A program made the position numbers and the translations under genes. DNA of 5,552 bases from an uncultured Opitutia bacterium. GTDB taxonomy: Bacteria > Verrucomicrobiota > Verrucomicrobiia > Opitutales > UBA953. The stretch lies in assembly GCA_903895475.1 (NCBI GenBank), contig CAITUF010000164.1:1-5552 (forward strand). Reading direction: 5' to 3'. The first letter of the stretch is position 1. Each line of letters begins with the position of its first letter. Under the pieces are notes generated by a model. It was not told the origin of the DNA. It saw only the letters and a program-made list of their open reading frames with translations, and ran no database searches. Of this stretch, positions 1 to 5,552 are shown one piece after another.

Positions 1-1054
1 CGCGTCCGGGGAAGTTATCGGCGAGGCGCCGGAATTCTTGTTCGAGCCAACTGTCGCCGCTGCCGAGTAATACGAACTGCAACCGACCCGCGCGCAGGAA
101 TTTGGGTAGAGCCTGTACCGCGAGATCGAGACCCTTTTGGTCCCAGAGGCGAGAGATGACTCCCACGAGCGGGGCTTGGGAGTCGTCCGCCAGCTTGAAC
201 TGTTTCTGGAGGTCTAGTTTACAGGCGCGTTTACCAGCGAGGTCATGCGCACTGAAGTTTTTCGCCAAGTGCTTATCCTTCTGCGCATCCCATTCGTCGA
301 GGTCGACGCCGTTCAGGATGCCGTCGAGGTGGCCTTGCCGACGTAGGACGACGTCTTGCAGGCCGAACCCGAAGGCGGGTGTAAGGATTTCTTGGGCGTA
401 CGTTGCGCTAACGGTGATGATGCGGTTAGCGTGGAGGATGCCCCCCTTGAGAAAGTTCACGCCGCCGAGGCATTCGAGTTCCTCGGGTTTAAAGAGCCAA
501 TCGGGTAAGCGTAAGAAGGCCAGGATGCGACGGCTCAGGAGCCCTTGATGTTGCAGGTTGTGGATGGAAAGCACCGTTGCACAGCGACCGAGTGGCGAAG
601 ACTTTAGCGTCGTATTAAGGAGCACCGGGATCAGGCCCGTCGTCCAATCGTGGCAATGGATGACGTCGGGAATCCAGCCCAGCTGGAGGCACGCATCGAG
701 GGCAGCGCGTCCGAAGAAGGCGGCTCGTTCGGCGGTATCTTCGCGGGCCGGGTAGATTTCACGGGCCCCGTAGTAATCGTCGTGTTCGATAAACCACACT
801 TGCGCCGTCGGAGCGAGGTCAACCGATCGCACGCGGCAGGCGGCTTTGGCGGGGTCGCCGCCGACATCGACTTTAAGGGAGTTTAGTACAGTCCCCATCT
901 GCTCACGTCCTGGAACGGAGCCGTAAAGCGGGGTAGCCACGCGGACCTCATGGCCGAGAGCGGCCAGGTTTTTCGCCAGGGCGGACGTAGCGTCCCCTAA
1001 TCCGCCAGCCTTCGACCAAGGGGCGATTTCCGGCGTGATGTGGAGAATCTTCAT
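1..1054 (-). CDS. glgA: Glycogen (starch) synthase GlgA, N-terminal 351 codons; 3' end outside window
   Basis: Glycogen synthase transfers glucose from ADP-glucose to the non-reducing end of an alpha-1,4-glucan (GT5 family, GT-B fold, cytoplasmic). Translating the minus strand from the ATG at 1054 gives an open frame to the window edge, beginning MKILHITPEIAPWSKAGGLGD. It carries the ADP-glucose-binding KAGGLGD loop (K15-D21), HCHDW (133-137), IHNLQHQG (164-171, with the conserved His165), the NGVD turn (248-251) and SRLWDQKGLDL (301-311), which holds the conserved Arg302 and Lys307 of the catalytic site. Bacterial GlgA is usually about 480 residues, so roughly the last 130, including the Glu-containing C-terminal catalytic motif, lie beyond base 1. 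The start overlaps the exosortase stop as ATGA and has no visible Shine-Dalgarno sequence, so translational coupling is likely. GlgA identity is very secure; whether the glucan is storage glycogen or another alpha-glucan cannot be seen. Confidence 0.96.
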   Translation of the reverse strand, partial: MKILHITPEIAPWSKAGGLGDATSALAKNLAALGHEVRVATPLYGSVPGREQMGTVLNSLKVDVGGDPAKAACRVRSVDLAPTAQVWFIEHDDYYGAREIYPAREDTAERAAFFGRAALDACLQLGWIPDVIHCHDWTTGLIPVLLNTTLKSSPLGRCATVLSIHNLQHQGLLSRRILAFLRLPDWLFKPEELECLGGVNFLKGGILHANRIITVSATYAQEILTPAFGFGLQDVVLRRQGHLDGILNGVDLDEWDAQKDKHLAKNFSAHDLAGKRACKLDLQKQFKLADDSQAPLVGVISRLWDQKGLDLAVQALPKFLRAGRLQFVLLGSGDSWLEQEFRRLADNFPGR

Positions 1055-2076
1055 GCGGGGGAGGCGGGCCTTCGGCCGAGACGGTTAAGCAAAGGAACGC
1101 AGGCGAGCAGTACCAAAAAGGCAAGCAACATGGCGGCGTTACCTGCGAAATCATGCACCGTGCCCAAGGAAGAAAAGCCGACGCTGCCTGGTTCGAGGCC
1201 GCTGTAATCACGGTCCAGCGAGCGTGAGCCGTGGTTCATCGCGTGGAAAGCCAGGTAGGTGTTGCGCCCGATGTTGAGGACGATGGCGGCAACGGCCGAG
1301 AGCCCAATCATCGCCATGCGTCGGACGAGCGAGCCGAGGAACTCGCCTTCGAGGAAGATGGCGCCGAGGAAAGCGCCCACGAACACGCAGGCGGAGAAGG
1401 ACCGAATGCCAGAGCAGGCGTCCGCCACGCCGACGGCATCGTTGTTGGCGAAGATGATGGTATTGCCGCTGACCCGGATGGTGTGGCCGGTCGCACGCAG
1501 GATGCCAGAGACGAGCTCGGTGACGTTCGTCAGGAGTTCCCCTTTGATCTGGTTATCAATCAGGTAAAGGAATGGTCCCGAGATTAGCCAGACGCCGACG
1601 GGGAAGAGCATCAAGGCGACGGCGGCGACCCGGGCACGTCCAGTGGCTTCGGTCTGCTGCGGGCCTTGTACTGAGAGGAAAGTACAGCCAAGGGCCGTGC
1701 CCACGAAACCGAAGGCAATGGCCAGCGTGGGCACCACACCCGTACCCGTGATGGCCCGGGCGGCGGCACCCAGCGCAAAGGTCAACAGAGCTACAAAAGT
1801 CAGGGCAGCGATGACGCGTAGCAGCCAAGGTCGGGTGGCCGGACCTGGAGTCGAGCGGCTGCCTACGAGCCATGCGCGGAGGTCATCCCACCGCTCCCAG
1901 AGCACGTAGCCCGAGAAGACCGGTACAAGGTAGCCGAAGGTGTAGTCGTCCTTGGTGCTCCAGATGGCCCATTGGTCCCAAGCCGTGAAGCCTGCCATGC
2001 CCAGCAACATCCAACCAAAGCCGCGCGTGGTGGCGTCGAGCTGGGGTGCCGTCGCGCCCTGTGCTTCCGTGGACAT
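1051..2076 (-). CDS. Exosortase/archaeosortase family transmembrane protease
   Basis: This 341-residue polytopic membrane protein has about eight hydrophobic segments (roughly residues 21-40, 47-60, 85-109, 114-134, 150-173, 220-242, 254-275, 308-330). It shows the exosortase catalytic triad: Cys221 in VADACSGIRS, Arg271 in LNIGRNTYLA and His308 in VHDFAGNA. The family cleaves proteins bearing a C-terminal tripartite signal (short motif, membrane helix, basic tail; PEP-CTERM or variants) and hands them to the outer surface. Near the N-terminus, YTFGYLVP (45-52) sits where many members have a Tyr-x-His-Gly-type motif. The length fits a stand-alone exosortase without a fused EpsI-like domain. 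The ATG overlaps the upstream ATPase stop by one base (TGATG), and the stop overlaps glgA by four. No sorted substrate, EpsI or polysaccharide gene is visible. The subtype cannot be assigned by eye; family membership is secure. Confidence 0.92.
   Translation of the reverse strand: MSTEAQGATAPQLDATTRGFGWMLLGMAGFTAWDQWAIWSTKDDYTFGYLVPVFSGYVLWERWDDLRAWLVGSRSTPGPATRPWLLRVIAALTFVALLTFALGAAARAITGTGVVPTLAIAFGFVGTALGCTFLSVQGPQQTEATGRARVAAVALMLFPVGVWLISGPFLYLIDNQIKGELLTNVTELVSGILRATGHTIRVSGNTIIFANNDAVGVADACSGIRSFSACVFVGAFLGAIFLEGEFLGSLVRRMAMIGLSAVAAIVLNIGRNTYLAFHAMNHGSRSLDRDYSGLEPGSVGFSSLGTVHDFAGNAAMLLAFLVLLACVPLLNRLGRRPASPA
1067..1077 (-). other. Small GC hairpin just upstream of the glgA start
   Basis: On the transcript GGCC-GAA-GGCC can fold into a four-pair all-GC stem with a three-base loop, ending 12 bases before the glgA ATG. 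It lies inside the last codons of the exosortase gene (Leu-Gly-Arg-Arg-Pro-Ala). Its position over the usual ribosome-loading zone could make glgA translation dependent on ribosomes arriving from the exosortase gene. The stem is short and such motifs occur by chance in GC-rich coding sequence, so this is only a candidate. Confidence 0.15.
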
Positions 2077-2876
2077 CAGAACCGTGGCACGGCCGCCAGG
2101 AGGGTCTTGGTGTAGGCGTGTTGCGGGTTGCTAAGGATTTCGGAGGGCACGCCTTGTTCGACGATTTGTCCCTTGGACATGACGAGGATATGGTCGCTGA
2201 CGTGCTCGACGACGGCGAGGTCGTGTGCGATAAAGAGGTACGTAAGTCCGAGTTTCTCCTGCAGGTCCTGGAGGAGGTTGACGACTTCAGCCTGAACGGA
2301 AACGTCTAGTGCCGAGACGGGTTCGTCGCAGATGATGAGTTCGGGTTGGACGGCGAGCGCTCGGGCGATGCCGATGCGCTGGCGTTGGCCGCCGGAGAAT
2401 TCGTGCGGGTGGCGGCGGAGGTGTTCGGGTGGCAACTTGACGTCGCGGAGGAGCTCAGCACAGCGTTGCTCCCGCTCAGACTTCGACATGCCTGGGAAGT
2501 GAATCTCCAGCGGCTCCGAAAGAATCCCGAGCACGTCGGAGCGAGGGTTGAGCGAGTTATACGGGTCTTGGAAGATCATCTGGATCTTCTTCCGCCAAGG
2601 GAGGAAGTCCGCGTTACCCAGGCTGCCGATATCGGCGCCTTGGTAGAGAATCTGGCCAGACGTCAGCGGGGCGAGTTTGATGATGGCCTTGCCTGTGGTG
2701 CTTTTGCCGGAGCCGGATTCGCCGACGAGGCCAACGGTCTTACCTTGCGGAATAACGAAAGAGATACCGTCAACGGCCCGCTTGGGTTCGGCACTTTGGA
2801 AGAACCAGTTAGCCCGACCCGGGTAATGGACCGAAAGGTTACGGATTTCGAGGAGGGCAGAAGGGGCGGTACTCAC
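2076..2876 (-). CDS. Oligopeptide ABC transporter ATPase, OppF/DppF-like (C-terminal half of a YejF-type ATPase)
   Basis: This 266-residue cytoplasmic nucleotide-binding subunit powers peptide import together with the neighbouring ATPase. In order it shows Walker A GESGSGKST (52-60), the Q-loop Gln103 in IFQDPYNSLNPR, the ABC signature FSGGQRQRIGIARAL (160-174), Walker B LIICDEP with catalytic Glu185, the D-loop SALD (188-191) and the H-loop His218 in FIAHDL. The C-terminal NPQHAYTKTLLAAVP (250-264) is the Opp/Dpp extension. The protein stops there, so the later cysteine-rich region found in many OppF/DppF proteins is absent and the length is well below their usual 320 or so. The start is a GTG that overlaps the stop of the upstream ATPase as GTGA, with no Shine-Dalgarno sequence; an N-terminus reading STAPSALLEIRNLSVHYPG agrees with a normal domain start. 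All catalytic motifs are intact. Substrate specificity is not determined by this subunit. Confidence 0.93.
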   Translation of the reverse strand: MSTAPSALLEIRNLSVHYPGRANWFFQSAEPKRAVDGISFVIPQGKTVGLVGESGSGKSTTGKAIIKLAPLTSGQILYQGADIGSLGNADFLPWRKKIQMIFQDPYNSLNPRSDVLGILSEPLEIHFPGMSKSEREQRCAELLRDVKLPPEHLRRHPHEFSGGQRQRIGIARALAVQPELIICDEPVSALDVSVQAEVVNLLQDLQEKLGLTYLFIAHDLAVVEHVSDHILVMSKGQIVEQGVPSEILSNPQHAYTKTLLAAVPRF

Positions 2877-3715
2877 GACTGGGAAAGTTCTTCGTTGAGG
2901 GTGGTCAGGCGGTGACGGCGTTGTCCGAGGCGCGGGATACAGGCAATGAGTCCCTTTGTGTAGGGGTCCGTCGGATGGTTCATCACATGTTCCGCGGTGC
3001 CGCTTTCGACTACGCGGCCGTGGCGCATGACCTGAACATGGTCGGCGAAGTTGGCGACGATGCCGAAGTTGTGCGTAATCAAAAGGATACTCATGCCGCG
3101 GTCCTTGCGGAGGCGTCCGAGCAGGTCCATGATCTCTTTCTGAATCGTGACGTCGAGAGCCGTGGTCGGCTCATCGGCGATGAGGATGCGCGGGTTGCAA
3201 GCCAAGGCCATGGCAATCATGGCACGCTGTTGCATCCCGCCGGATAGCTCGTGCGGGTACTGGTTGGCGACTTTGCGCGGGTCGTTGATGTGCACCTCTT
3301 CGAGGGCCTTGATCACGGCCGCGTCGACGTCGGTGATACTATGGTCGTGGATGCGGACGGCTTCACCGATCTGAAAGACAATTGTGTAGACGGGATTCAG
3401 TGAAGTGCCTGGGTCCTGGAAGACGTAGGCAATTTCCTTACCGCGGACCTTAGAAATTTCGGTTTCGTCCAGCGCGAGGAGGTCTCGGCCATCGAGCCAG
3501 GCTTTTCCGGTGATGGTGCAAGTCGGTTCGCCGGGTAGGAGGAGGGTGAGGGCCAAGGCCGACACCGACTTACCCGAACCAGATTCGCCCACGACAGCGA
3601 GGACTTCACCTTGGCGGAGTTCAAAGCTTACGTTGGCCGAGGCCATGGTCTCCTTACCGCTGGAGCGGAAGGTGACCCCGAGGTCCTGGACTTTCAGGAG
3701 GGGAGCGGCGGACAT
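2873..3715 (-). CDS. Oligopeptide ABC transporter ATPase, OppD/DppD-like (N-terminal half of a YejF-type ATPase)
   Basis: This 280-residue ATPase is the partner of the downstream OppF-like subunit; the two would form the heterodimeric motor of a peptide importer on the inner face of the membrane. Visible motifs are Walker A GESGSGKS (43-50), Q-loop Gln100 in YVFQDPGTSLNP, signature LSGGMQQRAMIAMAL (157-171), Walker B ILIADEPT with Glu182, D-loop TALD (185-188) and H-loop His215 in LLITHNF. The signature LSGGM, rather than the more common LSGGQ, is normal for OppD/DppD proteins. The C-terminal HPTDPYTKGLIACIPRL (247-263) is the Opp/Dpp extension, followed by only 17 residues; the cysteine-rich tail of typical 320-330-residue OppD proteins is missing. 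The ATG lies 49 bases after the binding-protein stop and lacks a clear Shine-Dalgarno sequence. Permease genes, often placed between binding protein and ATPases, are absent here. Confidence 0.94.
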   Translation of the reverse strand: MSAAPLLKVQDLGVTFRSSGKETMASANVSFELRQGEVLAVVGESGSGKSVSALALTLLLPGEPTCTITGKAWLDGRDLLALDETEISKVRGKEIAYVFQDPGTSLNPVYTIVFQIGEAVRIHDHSITDVDAAVIKALEEVHINDPRKVANQYPHELSGGMQQRAMIAMALACNPRILIADEPTTALDVTIQKEIMDLLGRLRKDRGMSILLITHNFGIVANFADHVQVMRHGRVVESGTAEHVMNHPTDPYTKGLIACIPRLGQRRHRLTTLNEELSQS

Positions 3716-3764
3716 GGGCGTGACGTTAGGCTTTCGGGGTGGGGAGGGGAAGGAAGAACCGCGG
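3716..3764 (-). other. Only intergenic gap: C-rich, G-poor mRNA leader between binding protein and ATPase genes
   Basis: This 49-base spacer contains a near-perfect purine tract on the plus strand (3736-3758), with three runs of four G separated by single bases and then a GG. The transcript would therefore be pyrimidine-only except for one A over these 23 bases. No hairpin followed by a T-run is seen, so it is not an intrinsic terminator, and no Shine-Dalgarno sequence precedes the ATPase start. A C-rich, G-poor, unstructured RNA is the kind of segment the Rho factor can load on. It could tune the ratio of binding protein to ATPase, but that role is inferred only from composition. Confidence 0.3.
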
Positions 3765-5552
3765 TCAGTTCACTCGGTACTTGTCATGCACCACGGACTT
3801 CGGCTCCCCGCGTTTTTGGCCAGCACGGAAGGCGGCCAGTGATTTTTCACGCTCTGCGGGGTCGAGCCAGTAAAGCCCATAGGTCAAGGGTTCATCGCCA
3901 CCACGGACGTCGAAGGACTCGGGGAATTTCACCCAGTTCCAGTGACCAACACGGTAGCCCGGTACCCGCCAGCCGGGAATGAAGTCAGCGTCCTCGTGCA
4001 TGATGTTCTGGATGCGGAAGGAAAGCCGGACCATGTCATCCTCCTTCGTGGCCACGCGGAATTCGTCGATGAGCTTGGAGAGCTCGGGGTTATCGATGCC
4101 CGTGATATTGTTCGTCTGACGTTTGGGCACGCGGCGACCGTCCGGGAGCTTTTCGAGTGCGTTGTCGGAGTGGTGCGACTCCCAGAAAGCAGGGACGCGG
4201 CTGGAGACGCTCCATGCCCAGAAGCAGATCTCATGGTTCTTCTCCATGACTTTCCGGTACATGGTGGTGTGTTCAAGGGTCTCTGGGATATACTCCACGC
4301 CGCAACGGCGGGCGGATTCGATGAGCGTTGCCAGCATCTTGCGTCGGTCGGTGGTGTCGAAGGTTAGGCGGAAGGAGAGACGTCGCCCTGCCGCATTCGT
4401 GAGGATGCCATCGGACCCAACGGTCGTGTAGCCAGCCTGAGCGAAGGCGGCGCGGGCGAGTTCGGGCGAATAGCGACGGGCGCGAATGGAGGGATCGGTG
4501 TATTGGCCGAGGCCTTCGCTAAACTGGTTCAGGCGCTCGAAGTCCCCGCGGTAGAAGCCATCGATGACCCGTTGGAAGTCGGTGGCATGCTGCAGCCCGA
4601 CGCGCACGTTGCGATCATCGAGGCCGGGCTTCTGGGTGTTGATGTAGAGGCCATAGGGTGGCCGCGGGATGTCGTTGTAGAACTGAACCTTCGTTAGGTA
4701 GCCGAGTTGGTAGGCCGGCTTCTCGTTCGCACCATACCAGAAGCGCGGTAGGCCAATGAGCATGAAGTCGAGCTCGCCCGCCATCAGCGATTCGTATGCA
4801 TTGTCCATCTCGCGGATGACCAGGTGTTGAATCGCATCTGGGTTGAAGCGATAGCGGTAGAAGCGCCGTTCTTCGGCCCACCATCGCGGCACGCGTTGGA
4901 GCGTAATGGATTGATTCCGGCGAAAGCCATCGGCGGGTACGTAATACGCGCCGGTCGTTGGCTGTTGGCGGTCGTTGTAGCGCTTGAGGTAGTCGGGGCC
5001 GAAGTCCTTGAAGAACTCGCGGGGAGTTGGGCGTAGGTCACCTAGCCACTCCAGTTGGCGGGGGCGGAGGCGGGGAGCATGGACGGCGATGGTGTGGTCA
5101 TCGTAGCGCGTGATGCCGCCAAACTCTTTGGTGTAGAAGTCCGCATACCACTCGGCATCGGCCCAGGGTGAGCGGAAGAAATAGAAGGAGTAGAAGAAGT
5201 CATCGGCCGTCACGGGTTGGCCGTCGGTAAAGCGGGCATTCGGATCGAGTTTGAAGTACGCCGTGAGGCCATCCTTCGAGAGCGCCCAGCGTAGGGCTAG
5301 ACCCGGGATGGGCTCGTCGGTATTGGGGTGCGAGGCTAAGAGGCCGAGATCGTTATTCTCGTAGAGGTCGGCGCGGAAGCCGTTGTTCGCATTGGCACCG
5401 ACGCGCCGCAGGGTCGGCGGCGTGGTGATAACCATTTGATGCAGCGTGCCCCCACGGATGGCGCGCGGGTCGGCGAACTCCTGCTGCTCGGCGCCGTCTT
5501 TCCAGTCGAGGTCCTTCGGGAGGTCACTCGCTTGGGCGAAGTGGAAGAATTC
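3765..5552 (-). CDS. Extracellular/periplasmic peptide-binding protein, SBP family 5, YejA-like; 5' end outside window
   Basis: This would capture peptides in the periplasm and deliver them to an ABC permease. The frame is open from the window edge to the TGA at 3765, giving 595 visible residues. The ATG at 5435 is internal, because 39 upstream in-frame codons read as conserved family sequence, including DPRAIRGGTL just before it. The signal peptide and true start lie to the right of the window. Family-5 landmarks (numbered from the first visible codon) include FTDGQPVTADDFFYSF (108-123), the PTTGAYYV strand, MAGELDFMLIGLPRFWY, PPYGLYINTQKPGLDDRNVR, QTNNITGIDNPELSKLI (479-495) and FIPGWRVPGYR (524-534). 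The large size and the RGGTL and LPxFWY elements resemble YejA-type proteins more than OppA or DppA. Relatives bind peptides such as microcin C or murein peptides; the ligand here is unknown. ATPase genes follow 49 bases downstream, which supports an importer. Confidence 0.92.
   Translation of the reverse strand, partial: EFFHFAQASDLPKDLDWKDGAEQQEFADPRAIRGGTLHQMVITTPPTLRRVGANANNGFRADLYENNDLGLLASHPNTDEPIPGLALRWALSKDGLTAYFKLDPNARFTDGQPVTADDFFYSFYFFRSPWADAEWYADFYTKEFGGITRYDDHTIAVHAPRLRPRQLEWLGDLRPTPREFFKDFGPDYLKRYNDRQQPTTGAYYVPADGFRRNQSITLQRVPRWWAEERRFYRYRFNPDAIQHLVIREMDNAYESLMAGELDFMLIGLPRFWYGANEKPAYQLGYLTKVQFYNDIPRPPYGLYINTQKPGLDDRNVRVGLQHATDFQRVIDGFYRGDFERLNQFSEGLGQYTDPSIRARRYSPELARAAFAQAGYTTVGSDGILTNAAGRRLSFRLTFDTTDRRKMLATLIESARRCGVEYIPETLEHTTMYRKVMEKNHEICFWAWSVSSRVPAFWESHHSDNALEKLPDGRRVPKRQTNNITGIDNPELSKLIDEFRVATKEDDMVRLSFRIQNIMHEDADFIPGWRVPGYRVGHWNWVKFPESFDVRGGDEPLTYGLYWLDPAEREKSLAAFRAGQKRGEPKSVVHDKYRVN

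Noticed and set aside
1..8. The first bases resemble part of a common cDNA-library adaptor
   Set aside because: They translate in frame as the expected NFPGR segment of GlgA, so the match is coincidental.
102..886. Series of plus-strand open frames at the left end
   Set aside because: The whole region is coding on the minus strand for GlgA, with motifs in the right order and spacing; the plus-strand translations are Arg/Ser-rich shadows.
2083..2093. Short inverted repeat (five-base arms, one-base centre) at the end of the OppF-like gene, possible terminator
   Set aside because: The centre is too small to form a proper loop with full arms, no T-run follows, and the next gene starts immediately, so termination here is unlikely.
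2346..2915. Long plus-strand open frame of 189 codons opposite the two ATPase genes
   Set aside because: It lies antisense to ABC ATPase motifs that are clearly conserved, its translation is low-complexity (rich in Glu, Val, Arg, Ala), and it is the expected mirror of GC-rich codon use on the minus strand.
3942..4367. Plus-strand open frame of 141 codons opposite the binding-protein gene
   Set aside because: It shows no recognisable domain and is fully explained by the codon bias of the well-supported minus-strand gene.
5547..5552. Window ends exactly on an EcoRI recognition sequence (another occurs at 32-37), suggesting a cloning junction
   Set aside because: The hexamer is in frame and reads as ordinary coding sequence (Glu-Phe), a six-base site is common by chance, and no vector sequence is visible.

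Overview
The window is a compact, fully coding stretch from a moderately GC-rich bacterium. All five genes run right to left on the minus strand, and both outermost genes run off the window. An exosortase implies a didermic (Gram-negative-type) envelope with a C-terminal protein-sorting system. Together with the style of the GlgA, exosortase and solute-binding proteins, this suggests Verrucomicrobiota (Opitutae-like) or a similar environmental lineage. That placement is made by eye from protein flavour, not from a marker gene, and is tentative.

In transcription order (right to left) the layout is as follows. (1) A large family-5 peptide-binding protein of the YejA-like type, lacking its N-terminus (5552-3765). 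(2) A 49-base gap, the only intergenic sequence, dominated by a purine/pyrimidine-asymmetric tract. (3) An OppD-like ABC ATPase (3715-2873). (4) An OppF-like ABC ATPase with a GTG start (2876-2076), overlapping gene 3 by 4 bases. (5) An exosortase/archaeosortase-family membrane protease (2076-1051), overlapping gene 4 by one base. (6) The first 351 codons of a glycogen synthase, glgA (1054-2), overlapping the exosortase stop by 4 bases.

The spacing predicts one polycistronic mRNA whose promoter lies beyond the right edge. Genes 1, 3 and 4 form the binding and energising parts of a peptide/oligopeptide importer. The two membrane permeases are not in the window and would have to be encoded upstream of the binding protein or elsewhere. 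Both ATPases are short and stop just after the Opp/Dpp C-terminal helix; together they have about the length of a fused YejF, so a split YejF is a reasonable reading. The exosortase would cleave C-terminal sorting signals (PEP-CTERM type) at the inner membrane. GlgA would extend alpha-1,4-glucan from ADP-glucose in the cytoplasm. No obvious biochemical step joins these three activities. The tight overlaps show co-expression more convincingly than common function.

No RNA gene, mobile element, CRISPR array or long repeat was found. The long plus-strand reading frames are codon-bias shadows of the minus-strand genes. I did not find a clear undescribed system. The most unusual point is the end-to-end coupling of peptide-import ATPases, an exosortase and a glycogen synthase.
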